Part shown: one piece after another, positions 43,523 to 55,022 of the stretch | How the letters are laid out: every line of letters starts with the position of its first letter | Numbering within the stretch: the stretch's first letter is position 1 | Origin: Orychophragmus violaceus | Taxonomy: Eukaryota; Streptophyta; Magnoliopsida; Brassicales; Brassicaceae | Direction: 5' to 3' | NCBI GenBank assembly: GCA_030180135.1 | Contig: CM058236.1 | Coordinates: 64,631,728-64,695,727, forward strand | Length of the DNA stretch: 64,000 nt | The notes under the pieces: generated by a model | What the model saw: the letters and a program-made list of their open reading frames with translations, nothing else | Told to the model about the DNA's origin: nothing | Database searches by the model: none | Program-made: the position numbers and the translations under genes

Positions 43523-45261
43523 CTAGATCCTTTCTCTGAGAACCCTCAGATCACGTCTTCCATCCTCGAACTTCTTCGTAGGAAGAGATTTGGTAAGTAA
43601 ATCAGCCGAATTTACTTTAGTGTCTGTTAGAACAATATCCCCATCTGCAATTACATCTCTGATGAAATTATACCTGTTTGCGATGTGTTTAGTTCGTTCG
43701 TGGAAGACGTTATTCTTCGCCAAGCAGATAGCGCTTTGGGAGTCACAGAACATCTCCACCGACTTCTGCTCAAACCCAAATTCACTGGTAATTCTCTTTA
43801 ACCATATCGCTTCTTTAACTGCTTCACATAACGCCATATATTCAGCTTATGTCGTTGACAGAGCTACTATTTTCTGCAGGCCAGATCGCCAGTTTACTGT
43901 GTTTCCTCCCACCTGAAAAGCATACCCTGTGATGGACCGTCTTCTATCCAGGTCAGATGCGTAGTCGCTATTGCAATAACCCTTTACTTCAAATTTATCT
44001 GATTTCTTAAATGTCAATTTGTAACCAGATGTTCCCCTTAGATATCTGAGCACCCATCTAACTGCTTCCCAATGATTCTTGTTAGGACAACTCATAAACC
44101 GGCTTACCACTCCAACAGCATGGGCAATATCAGGTCGAGAGCCAACCATGGAGTACATCACGCTTCCAACGGCACTTGAATAAGGTATGTTCTTCATTTC
44201 AAGCTCAGCTTCAGTTTTATCTTCATCCTTAGTACTAGATAACTTGAAATGACACCCCAAAGGGGTTTGAACTGACTTAGTGTCTTGCATACCAAAATTC
44301 CTTAATACCTTGTTAATGTATGCTTCCTGTGATAGTAATAGAATTCCAGTTTCCCTGTTCCTGATAATGTCCATGCCTAGGATCCTTTTTGCTGATCCTA
44401 GGTCTTTCATTTCAAATTCCCTTCTCAAGATTTCCTTCAGCCTCTTGACTTCCTTTAGATCTTTAGCAATCACCAGCATATCGTCTACATAAATTAGAAG
44501 ATATATCATCTCTCCATTCCCATAGCTCCTGAGATAAACACAAGAATCGTACTCGGTTCTTGTGTATCCTTGAGATTTCATGAACTGATCGAATCTCAAA
44601 TTCCATTGTCTAGGAGACTATTTCAGTCCATATAGAGATTTTTGAAGCAGACAGACTTTATCCCCTTTAGTATATCATTTTGGTTGCTCCATAAGTATTC
44701 TTTCCTCTAGATTCCCATGTAGAAAGGCCGTTTTAACATCTAACTGCTCTAGTTCATAGTTGAAACCACTATAGACAACATCAGCCTGATAGTTGTGTGC
44801 TTAACAACAGGAGAGAATATTTCATTATAGTCAATCCCTTCTACTTGAGAGTACCCCTTAGTGACCAGCCGAGCCTTATATCTTGCTTCCTCTACACCAG
44901 GAATCCCTGGCTTCAGCTTAAATACCCATTTAAAACCAATAGTCCTCTGTCCAGATGGTCTGTCAATCAACTTACAAGTTCTGTTTTTATCCAGAGACCT
45001 CATCTCTTCATCCGTAGATACTTTCCAATGCTTCTTATGGTTGCCTTTCATTGCTTCTTGATAAGATCTTGGCTCATCTTCTTCAATCAATTCAGCTGCC
45101 ATAAGAGCATATGCAGCTATATCTGAGTCAGCATACCTGCTTGGTAGTTTTATAATCCTCCTTTCTCTATCTGTGGCTATGTGATGACTCTTAGGACCTG
45201 GTGACTCAGTTTCTGATTCAGACTCTGATTCAGATTCTGATTCAGTATCTTCCACAATCAC
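43523..45261 (-). pseudogene. copia-4 reverse transcriptase and RNase H
   Basis: The piece at 44749-45261 carries an acidic Ser/Glu repeat and then the RT start (FKWVFKLKPGI, ARLVTKGYSQVEGIDYNEIFSPVVK). A broken segment (44600-44748) reads LDVKTAFLHGNLEE and YGLK. The frame 43847-44599 has the catalytic LLIYVDDMLVIA, then SRPDIAHAVGVVSRFMSCPNKNHW and LRYLRGT. After a TAA (43847-43849), RNase H ends in 43523-43837 (EAIWLKR, FCDSQSAICLAKN, HERTKHI, NSADLLTK). Frames differ between the first piece and the rest, so at least one frameshift and several stops are present. Confidence 0.88.
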
Positions 45262-45440
45262 AATTTCTAAAGTAGCTCCACCTTCAGCTGAAGAATCACC
45301 TTGAAGAAACTCTCTATTCTCATGATCTTCGACAAGAGGTATGGTCAGTGAGACCTTTTCCTTTCTTTTCTGATTTCCCTCTTGATTTGTAAGCTCAGAA
45401 GACTTTTGGAAATCCTTATAGATAACATCTTCGCAGAATG

Positions 45441-46642
45441 TTACATTTCTGCTAATGATGCATTACCTATCTTCAGAACTCCAGATCTATACCCTTTAAC
45501 TCCCTCAGGATACCCCACAAGCACCCCCTTCTTAGCTCTAGGTTTGAGCTTTCCCTGATCCACATGGAAGTAAGCTAAGCAGCCAAATCTTCTCATGTGA
45601 GCATATTCAGGCTTTCTTCCAGTCCAGATTTCTTCTGGGATCTCAAAGCCTAAAGGAACAGATGGCGATCTATTGATCATTTATACCACTGTTGAGGCAG
45701 TCACAGCTGAGACGACTTCTCCCAATCCTGTTTCACTTAGTAGACTCCTGACTTTCTCATTGTTCTATTTAACCTTTCTGCCAATCCGTTTTGCTGAGGA
45801 GTGTATGGGCACGTTTTGTGCCTTAGTATACCATGAGTCTTGCAATGATCATCGAAAATCTTGTTGACATACTCTAGACCATTGTCAGTTCTCAATGCTT
45901 TCAGCTTCTTCCCACTCTGGTTCTCAGCAAACACTTTCCACTCCAGAATCTTTTGTAAGGCTTCATCCTTTGTCTTTAGGAAATAGATTCATACCTTCCT
46001 TGAGAAGTCATCTACAAATGAGATGTAGTATTGGCACTTAGTGAGACTAGGTGTCACATTTGGTGAACCCCATAGATCTGAATGCACATACTCCAATCGC
46101 TCTGTTGAAGTGTGCTTTCCCTTCTTGAAAGACAGCTTATGAGATTTTTCAAAGACACAAAACTCGCAGTGTTTGAGTTCAGAAATTTCTTCTGACTTGA
46201 TAAATTCTTTATTTACCAACACCTGCAATCCTTTTACGCTCATGTGTCCTAGTCTGCTGTGCCAAAGTGCCGTTCTATCAACCGCCTTCACTGCTGCATT
46301 AACCTCAGAATCAACTGGTGTACCATCCAATATGTAGAGAGTATCCTTGTAATCCCCAGCCAGCACCTCTTTTTCTTTTAGAAATACCTTTAACCTGAAG
46401 TCTTTTGACTGAAACCAACATCCTTGTGACTCCAACTGTCCCAAAGAAATCAGGTTCCTTTTAGTAGTAGCTGAGTACCTAACTTTTGTTAACACAATCA
46501 TTGAGTTGTTGTAGTTAACAATCTTCAGCTTTCCTATTGATGTGATGTCGCAATGGGTACCATTTCCCATTAGAATCTTACCTCCATCAATATCTTCAAC
46601 ATCAAACAGTAAGTCCTTTCTAATTGTTAAATGGTAAGAGTA
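45441..46642 (-). pseudogene. copia-4 protease remainder and integrase
   Basis: After the stop at 46643-46645 the frame resumes with MGNGTHCDITSIGK and the pre-integrase motif WHSRLGHMSVKG. The integrase zinc region CEFCVFEKSHK follows, then DLWGSPNV and FVDDFSRKV (46570 to 45989). A TGA there is followed in the same frame by LKALRTDNGLEYVN and QQNGLAERLNRTM (45737-45934), which supply the second D and the E. A frameshift leads to the C-terminal part at 45441-45680 (EEIWTGRKPEYAHMRRFGCLAYFHV). Confidence 0.87.
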
Positions 46643-47554
46643 TCAAGAATCAAGCACCCACCCATCTCTAGACTGTTTCTCCGAGGCGGTTAAAACCAGT
46701 GGCTCATCGTCCAATGCCTTACCCATGCTTTCTTCAGCATTTAACCTACTTGAGTGTCCTTTCTTAGAGCAGTCTTTCTTAAAATGCCCCTCAAATCCAC
46801 AAATCCAACAAGCCCTTTTTGCCTTAGTCTTAGCCTTCTCTTTCTCTTGCTGCTTTCCTTTGGTATTAGGCTTCTTTGAGTGGTTAGACTTAGATTGTAT
46901 GTATAATCCTTCATTGTTGGATTTGTTCAAGTAAGTTCCCTTCTGCTTCATTTCTGTTTCCAAAGAGTAAGCGGCTGTTGTTATCTCCTTCAAAGTTATA
47001 GAGTGAGTACCTCCTCTATACTTCAATGTGTGTACAAGTTGAGCGAATTGCGAGGGTAAGCCATTAAGCAAGAGAACAGCTTGATCCTCATCGCTAATCT
47101 CTACCTCCAGGCTTGCCAGATCCGAGATGAGCTTATTAAACACATCCATATTCTTGTCTAGATTTTTACCTTCCTCCATCTGGAAGCTATAGAACCGTTG
47201 CTTGAGGTAAAATCGATTTGGTAAGGATTTATCCTGATACTGAGATTCTAAAGCATCCCACATGCTTTGTGCTGATGAATGCTTCAGTTTAATCTTTCTC
47301 AACACCATAACAGTCATGCTCATACTTATTAGATTCCTTACCCTTTGATCTTTCTCAAGCCACTTAGGATCCTTCTTCTTATCCTCTCCTTCGATCCCTT
47401 TGCCTTTCAAGTCCGATGACTCATCATCAACGTTCAGAACTGAATCGAGACCCAGGATCTCCAGGTTAGCAATGATCATGTGCTTCCAGATAGCATAGTC
47501 ACCTTCTCCATCGAACTTCTCTACTTGCCATTTGCCGTGTGTAGGTTCAACCAT
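46643..47554 (-). pseudogene. gag: copia-4 gag
   Basis: A 303-codon frame from MVEPTHGKWQVEKFDGEGDY. It has the copia capsid core (SAQSMWDALESQYQDKSLPNR, LKQRFYSFQMEEGKNLD, DEDQAVLLLNGLP), a Lys-rich stretch and a zinc knuckle CWICGFEGHFKKDC. It ends DGWVLDS followed by TGA at 46643-46645. The stop falls at the Gly of the protease active-site triad D-S-G, so the protease cannot be made as part of this frame. Confidence 0.9.
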
Positions 47555-47838
47555 CCTCTCTGATCAGATCTTAACACCTAGATAACACAGATGAGAATAC
47601 CCTGATCAAACCAACAGTTCAGATATACCAAGAAACCCCACAGAATACTCAGATTATCCAGAAAACCGTAGACTAGAAAACCCAACCAGAAAATCCAAGA
47701 ATAAAAACAGATAACGCAATCCGACTCAGAAACCAGGTAGGATCCTTTACCTGTTGAGTCTGCGATCCCTGAGAACCTGAAGATCTGATGAAAAAACACC
47801 AAGTAAGAAGGCCACCCTAGATCGTCACAAAACCTTAG

Positions 47839-47851
47839 GGTTCTGATACCA
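47839..47851 (-). other. copia-4 primer-binding site
   Basis: On the minus strand TGGTATCAGAACC, two bases inside the 5' LTR, fits initiator tRNA-Met with one mismatch. Confidence 0.88.
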
Positions 47852-47853
47852 CT

Positions 47854-48493
47854 TGTAGTGTTTTCACCTTATGTACTTAGCGTAAATTCTAGTTACGATT
47901 GTCGTCTTTTAGGTCTTAGTGTTTACTTGTTTTCTTATGTTTGTTCTTGAGCAGAGTAAAGCAGTAAAACAGAGACGACACATGAGATTTACAAGTTCCC
48001 AAAACCAATGCGACCAAGGTACATCTTGTAGAGCTCAACAATACCTGCTCTCAAGGTTATTATTAGGTGATTCGCTTAGAGTACAAGATACCAAGATATC
48101 GTCTAGTTACAGAGATGAAAACCAATTAGAAGAAGAAGAAGAAGAATAAGAAATAGCTATGGCGATGATATTTTCTTCTCTCTACTATCTCTCTCACTAG
48201 ATCGGATATTCCTCTTGCTTGTCACTCTCACACCATAACCTTTTCACGCTCCTGCTAACGTCCTTTTAACCTTTTGCAGGTTCCAGCTCAGCAGAGTCAA
48301 CAACGGATCTTCCTTAGCTGAAACAAACCTTATCTGCAATATTCAGTGTACACAGGCATTGTAAAACGACGTAGCTGCGTGTCTTGGGCCATTCACCAGC
48401 TGCATTAATCTTTTGGGCTTCAACCAGAACAATGTTCTAGCCCACTTAGCAGCTTAAGGCCTTATCCGTGTCTAAGAGTATGATCGTCTCACA
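47854..48493 (-). repeat. copia-4 5' LTR
   Basis: 640 bp, fuller than the left copy because it keeps AAACCAATGCGACC... near 48001-48036 and a longer GAA run. Confidence 0.93.
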
Positions 48494-48960
48494 CTCCCCA
48501 ATATAAAACAGTCCCGCGACTTCTTGTTCCACTCAATGATAGAGTTCAATATCTTCACACATGCCTCACCAGAAGGTAGAGTGAATGCCTCACCCTTCTT
48601 TTGCATCTTATTTGTGCTCCCCTTAACAAGGGAGTATCCAGTATTGTCGGATCCGTTTCTATAGTCGACGACTATGGAACAGCTTCTTTCTTGGCTCTCA
48701 TTTGTGACTTCTTCAACCACTTCTCTATTAGTCGGCTGTATATGATTATTTGACTTAATATCTTTGGTGTGTGTGGCTAGAGTATTTAAACCAGAATCCG
48801 TTGGTTAAGATGGTGAAACATGAACAACCACTTTTGCGGTGTTCTCTGTAGGCTTTCTTATAGATTTCTCGGGCATGACCCATATAGCCACGGATTTACC
48901 AGTGGTTGCAGCTGGATCTGTTGAATGAAGAATGATCTCACTGCAACCATAGTATTAGTG
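48494..48960 (-). pseudogene. LINE ORF1-like (DUF4283) fragment, upstream half
   Basis: A minus-strand frame with KKGEAFTLPSGEACVKILNSIIEWNKKSRDCFILG, the start of the DUF4283 domain, runs up to the copia-4 edge. Upstream comes a Ser/Thr/Asn-rich leader (ATHTKDIKSNNHIQPTNREVVEEV) with a stop near 48808. It is completed by the half at 42370-42813. Confidence 0.78.
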
Positions 48961-49607
48961 GTAGATCTGGATTCAAAATCTAGACTTGTGATAAAAACAA
49001 TGTATAGTTTGAACAGGTCTACCTGAAATTTTGTTGGGTTTATATTTCTAGGTTTGAGCCTAGATTTTCCAGTGCCTGGTTTTGAGTTTGACGTTATTTG
49101 TTGCGAATAGAAATGGTGATTTTTAGTTGTTGACAAATAAAAAAAAATGATGATTTTTAGGTTATGCCAAATTCTGATATTTTTCTCTAGCAGTAGCAGC
49201 CCAATTTCATTCTCTAAAGTGCCACTTACCCGTAGTCTTATTTTTCCTAATTGCAATAACACTTAAACAAAGGGGCATGTTAACTAAGGTTGGGTGGCTA
49301 GAGCATCCTCAAATCATCTCGAGGGGCATGTTAACTAAGGTTGCTCATGTTGAGCCATGTCTAACGTCTTGATCACCATTGTATGTGGGTTCCACACTCA
49401 CTTTCGGTCCATGGGATCCACCATATTTCTATGGTCGGCGTGTTAATTGGGGAATCTCAAAATACTTGTTTACTGACTCTAAAATCACTATGTGATATTT
49501 TTCAATGTTTTGTTCTCTGATACCAGAAATCACTTTTTAATAGGTCATCCATTCTTAGACTTTAATTTATCCACTCAAACATGCCTAACTTTAAGATTCT
49601 CTCAATA
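48961..49607. other. No gene seen
   Basis: Non-coding DNA with one direct repeat GGGGCATGTTAACTAAGGTT at about 49271-49290 and 49322-49341. It may be the 5' flank of the LINE fragment. Confidence 0.45.
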
Positions 49608-50813
49608 TCTATATTATAAAAACATGAAACTGACCGTGGTACATAAATGTTATTTTCCCGAAAATTGCCCTTAAGATTGTTAGGAATTGTATTTTTTTCA
49701 TTAAGGGTAAAAGTGGAATATTGTTAAATTTGGTCACGCCAGGATATTTGGGCGGATCCGAATTTAGAATACAGATATACACGCGGATCCTTTTTTAAAA
49801 TCTTGATCATTCATTTCGTAGATTTAGTATTATCCATCGGATTAGTTGGGTTTTCTTAATCCTACCATTTTTTAATTCATTTTGTCAACCGAGTTACCAT
49901 ATATATTTATTTTCGTAGTCTATATTTTAAGAAATATAAATATGCAATTTTGGCGAATATTCTTTACTATCTTTATGAATATCGATTTTAATTCATTTAA
50001 TTAATTTATTTCATAAAAATGCACAATATCTTTATGAATATCTTATTATTTCGAGTTTAAAAAAATATATTATATGGTATATACCAAACTTTCAAGAGAA
50101 GTTTGTGAAATCCTATATAAAGGGAGCTTCGGGTGGCCTAAAAACACAATCATTTGCATCTTCCATATTTTCAAAAACTTTTCTATTTCTTTCTTATTGA
50201 CCATGGAAGTTTTCTTCTGGATCATCAAAGTTTTGGTCAAATGATCCGTTATCATTTATATTGCTTTTTTCTTCTTATCGATTTTAAAAGGATTTTTTAT
50301 TTTTGGTTTTTTTAATTCTGTTTTGTTCGTTTGGTCCCATGAAAGAAGAGACTAAAGTTTAATGATGTGAGGTGAACTAACAAACGTCTGAGAATTTCTA
50401 TAGAACAATGTGAATTTATAGTTGAGATCTAAAAGTCCGAATGATGGTTGTTGTCAAGACGTTGTTAGTTCACATCACAAGTCCCGGTTGTCCTAATGAG
50501 CCTATACTCCGAATAAGTGTTGTCTGCATTGATTTGGTGGTAAACAAATCGATTTTCAAGAAGCTTTCTCTCTATTTTTGTTTTCTCATTGGCTATGGCA
50601 GTCTTCATCCGGATCATTAAATTTTTTATCAAATGATACGTTATCATTTATATTACTTTCTTCTTTTTAACGATTTAATATGGATTTCTATATTTTTGTT
50701 TTTAATTCTGTTTTGGTACTAATAGTTTTGTTACATGATGAATCGGCTGAATTTTCTCAATGGAAAATTGTAACAATAAAAATATATTGATATTGATTTT
50801 TACTAGGTAACTC

Positions 50814-50868
<55 letters not shown>

Positions 50869-51418
50869 TATTATTTTTATTGTTTATACTATGTATATAT
50901 CTTACACAACCATTGAATATTGGTTTGGTGTAACATCCATATATTATTTGTTTGTTATATTATTGTTAGTGACAATAGTTATATAAATATTATTAGATGA
51001 CATATATTTTGAAAGTTTCTTATTTAATTAATTTACCTTTTTCCGTTATGTAAATAATATATTGATTTTAAAAATTTCTAAATATTTTATTTCCTAATTT
51101 TAATCTAAAAAGCAAATTTGAATGAAATTTAATTTTAATAGATGTAATTTTTTTCAATTATGGAAATGATATATCTTGATTTTAAAATCCCATAAATATC
51201 TCATTTCGTAATTTTAAGCTCAACAGAAAAGTTAATTTTGAATTAAATTTAATTTTAATAAGTCACGATTTTTTAATATTTTAATATATCTTTTAAATCA
51301 TAACAATATCAAAATTACGGAAAATAAAAATTATTTTATTTATGAAACTTTCATATCAACCCTATTTATTATTGTTAAGATAAAATTACATTTGATATTG
51401 ATTTTTACTTGGTAACTC

Positions 51419-51457
<39 letters not shown>

Positions 51458-53691
51458 TATTATTTTTATTGTTTATATTACATATATATCTTACACAACC
51501 ATTGAATATTGGTTTGGTGTAACATCCATATATTATTTTTTTGTTATATTATTGTTAGTGACAATAGTTACGTATTAGTGTCAAATATTATTAAATGATA
51601 TATATTTTGAAAGTTTTCTATTTAATTAATTTACCTTTTTCCGTTATGTAAATAATATATATTGATTTTAAAATTTTCTAAATATTTTATTTCTTAATTT
51701 TAATCTAAAAAGCAAATTTGAATGGCATTTAATTTTAATAGATTTTATTTTTCAATTATGGAAATGATATATCTTGATTTTAAAATCATATAAATATCTC
51801 ATTTCCTAATTTTAAGCTCAATAGAAAAAGGTAATTTTGAATTACATTTAATTTTAAAAAATCACAATTACTTAATATTCTAATATATCTTTTAAATCAT
51901 AACAATATCAGAATTATGGAAAACAAAAATTATTTTATTTATAAAATTTTCATACCAATCCTAATTATTATTGTTAAGATAATATTAGTGTCAAGTATTA
52001 TTAATGATAAGTATTATTAAGTATTTATTATTTTTAAGATAATATTAGTGTCAAGTATTATTAAATGATATAGTTATGTATTAGTGTCAATATTATTAAA
52101 GATATATATTTTGAAAGTTTTTTATTTAATTAATTTATCTTTTTCCGTTATGTAAATAATATATATTGATTTTAAAATTTTCTATATATTTTATTTCTTA
52201 ATTTTAATATAAAAACAAATTTGAATGATATTTAATTTTAATAGATTTTATTTTTTAATTATGGAAATGATATATCTTAATTTTAAAATCCTATAAATAT
52301 CTTATTTCCTAATTTTAAGCTCAATAGAAAAGGTAATTTTTAATTACATTTAATTTTAAAAAATCACAATTACTTAATATTCTACTATATCTTTTAAATC
52401 ATAACAATATCAGAATTATGGAAAACAAAAATTATTTTATTTATAAAATTTTCATACCAATCCTAATTATTATTGTTAAGATAATATTAGTATCAAGTAT
52501 TATTAAATGATAAGTATTATTAAGTATTTATTATTGTTAAGATAATATTAGTGTCAAGTATTATTAAATGATATAGTTATGTATTAGTGTCAATATTATT
52601 AAATGATATATATTTTGAAAGTTTTTGTTTAATTAATTTACCTTTTTCCATTATGTAAATAATATATATTGATTTTAAAATTTTCTAAATATTTTATTTC
52701 TTAATTTTAATATAAAAATCAAATTTGAATGACATTTAAATTTAATAAATTTTATTTTTGAATTATATAAATAATATATCTTGATTTTAAAATCATATAA
52801 ATATCTCATTTCCTAATTTTAAGCTCAACAGAAAAGGTAGTTTTGAATTATATTTAATTTTAATAAATCACAATTCTTTAATATTCTACTATATCTTTTA
52901 AATCATAACAAAATCAGAATTATGGAAAACAAAAATTATTTTATTTATAAAACTTTCATATCAACCCTATTTATTACTGTTAAGATAATATTTATAAAAA
53001 TTTAAAATTAATATTATTAGTTTTATGTAGAGATTGTGGTTATGGTTATTTCTAATGAATTAATATGTTATTAAATATATGTTGATAAATATTAAATATA
53101 CTTGGATCTCTATTCATATGTTTAGAAACATCTTGGTTTCTTTTTTCAATTTAGAAACATAGATAAATTTAGAAACATAGATATACTCTTTCAAAAATAA
53201 TATTTTTGGAATATACTAACCATCATATATTACAGATAAATATCCACACTATATAATCTAAAAAGATTACTACGTAGATCCGAAAACTATATAAAAACAA
53301 ATAGTAATATAAAAAAATATAACGATCTCGAATAAAAAATCGATCAAAAACAAATAAAAAAGAATCATCAAACTGATACTCTGCACTCAGCGCGTTTAAT
53401 ATTTATTTTAATTAGAAATAACAATTGGGAGTAAACATAATCAATTATAAAATTTTTAAAAACCAATAAAACAAATTCAAATGTTGTCCAAATCTAATTA
53501 AAAATCAAACTAAGAAATAAATAAAAACATCTCTTTTCAGCAACTAAAATATAAATAGAAAAATAATTATTTAACTATCATATATTAATACAAAAATCGT
53601 CTATTAACATAAATAAAAAAATAAAACAATTCTTTAATGTGAATCAAAATAAAAAAAAATATCTGCACGCTCAGTGCAGGTCAGATCCTAG
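49608..53691 (+). mobile_element. Helitron-like element, non-autonomous, AT-rich
   Basis: It begins TCTATATTATAAAAAC after an A. It ends with the hairpin CTGCAC-gctca-GTGCAG followed by GTCAGATCCTAG and then T, the typical plant Helitron 3' terminus and A^T insertion context. No Rep/helicase code is present. Inside, about 50160-50330 and 50560-50720 repeat each other (CATGG/CTATGGCAGT ... GGATCAT.AA.. text). A larger tandem array lies at about 50790-52990. Very AT-rich. The two ends are 4.1 kb apart; that they belong to one element is likely but not proved. Confidence 0.68.
50790..52990. repeat. Tandem array of about 500-600-bp units inside the Helitron, with TA microsatellites
   Basis: The block beginning GAAAGTTT...TTTAATTAATTTACC recurs at about 51011, 51611, 52114 and 52617 (spacing 600, 503 and 503). 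Units 1 and 2 are preceded by (TA)n runs at about 50818-50864 and 51422-51452 and a shared ACACAACCATTGAATATTGG segment that later units lack. Confidence 0.85.
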
Positions 53692-54797
53692 TAAATAATG
53701 GAAAAGATAACTACATTTTGATTTTGATGACATATGTAGACAAATCAATTATTTTAAACATTTATTATATAACAGAAATTAGAATGTTACACAATCTATT
53801 TGCCCTCACCCTGTGAGCAGGGAAAAAGACCAATATGCAGATTATATTTTTTGAAGAGCTTCTCGGTGGCAGTCTCCTGATCACCCCAAAAATCAGCTGT
53901 AGCAATGACGAAGTGATCGTCAATCGGCAAGGAGAGTACACAGTCAAGTGTTGATGCACATTGAAAATTTCACACGTGTCAATGTTAAGGTATTGTGGAG
54001 CAAGTAGGTCGAAGTCGGAGGTTACGATTGATGCTTCTTTTTTTTTTTTTTTTTTTTTTTGATTGATGCTTCTTGGTTTACCCTAAAGGCGACACCCAAG
54101 CTCTTCATGGTTACATCATCATCTACATTCAGTTCATGGACCCTCCTTGAACCACCTCGTCTTTTTGGACTGCTTCGCTTATGACTCTCGATCGTCAACC
54201 ATGTCGATGTTTCCCTCACAGTCCATAAGGATTCTTGGCACATATTCTCTGGTAGTAACGAATCACATGGATGGTGTAATTTCACTCTTGACTCAAGTGT
54301 CTTGGATATCAAGATGGGTTTTTTTGTTTAACAACGATAGTTTTCTTGTTACGGTTGATATCTTTTTTTTTGGGTAAAAAAACTGTAAGATAATGAGTTC
54401 ATAAGCTTTAACCTTGGTATGCCGAGTGGAGATTTTGCTTGGAAAGTTAATAATTTTAATTTGTTTAAGGAAATCATGAATACAAATAAGTCCATAAGAC
54501 AATGAGCCATTTCTTCCTAGCTGGTGAGTGTAATTTGAGGGTTAGTGTGTACACGAGTTTTGTTAACGCGCAGCAATACATATCAATGTGTTGTGAGAGT
54601 AAAGACACTGAGAAGACTGGTTTTAGACAAGAGTCTTGAGGAGTGATCGCCTAGGTTAAGCCAGCGACGTTCATTCGTCTTGATTCGAAAGTGTTTCATC
54701 TTCTATAATACACACATATTTATTCATTTTCTTGGATTGAGTTTAGAGTTACAATCGGTGAAAAGAAGTAGCTAAACTATATCATTTATCCCAGAGG
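53692..54797. other. Unassigned stretch with coding-like minus-strand text and a duplicated poly(T) site
   Basis: The minus strand between 54312 and 53765 reads fairly well as protein in shifting frames (ending LPIDDHFVIATADFWGDQE and EKLFKKYNLHIGLF), but I do not recognise a family. A run of about 21-25 T (to 54060) is flanked by a 14-bp direct repeat GATTGATGCTTCTT (54026-54039 and 54061-54074). A decayed gene fragment is possible. Confidence 0.35.
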
Positions 54798-55014
54798 CAG
54801 GGGCGGCCCGTGCCTAAAGCTCATGAAGCAAGGGCTTTAGGCGCCAAATCTAATAAGTTATCTAAGGGCAGCAAAATACAGATGTGTTTCTTTGGTGTAG
54901 TGGCCAAAGACGTGAGTTTAGGTGTGAGGTTCGAACCAGGGTCGGGGTTCGACCCGCAAGAGGGAAAATAATTTTTTTTTGCTTTAGGCGTTACAACACA
55001 TTGGGCCGGGCCTC
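54798..55014. mobile_element. hAT-like MITE with tRNA-like promoter boxes
   Basis: 217 bp flanked by a perfect 8-bp duplication CCCAGAGG (54790-54797 and 55015-55022). The ends CAGGGGCGGCCC and, inverted, GAGGCCCGGCCC match at 9 of 12 bases, as in degraded hAT ends. Inside, TGGTGTAGTGG (about 54894-54904) fits the RNA polymerase III A box and GGTTCGAACC (about 54929-54938) fits the B box. No tRNA cloverleaf is apparent. Confidence 0.65.
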
Positions 55015-55022
55015 CCCAGAGG

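Larger units (their letters stand above)
42814..48493 (-). mobile_element. copia-4: complete but mutated Ty1/copia retrotransposon
   Basis: 5680 bp in minus orientation with LTRs at 42814-43399 (586 bp) and 47854-48493 (640 bp), ends TGTAGTG...CTCACA. The flanks are CTCCA (42809-42813) and CTCCC (48494-48498), a target duplication with one change. The left LTR lacks about 36 bp present in the right one, and a GAA repeat differs in length. The primer site, gag, protease, integrase, RT and RNase H are all in copia order. Stops and frameshifts occur in every domain group. It is inserted in a LINE ORF1. Confidence 0.93.

Noticed and set aside
48494..48498. Perfect 5-bp duplication around copia-4
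   Set aside because: The flanks are CTCCA and CTCCC, so only four of five bases agree; reported as imperfect.
54890..54945. tRNA gene
   Set aside because: A and B box matches exist, but no acceptor or anticodon stem can be formed; treated as part of a MITE.
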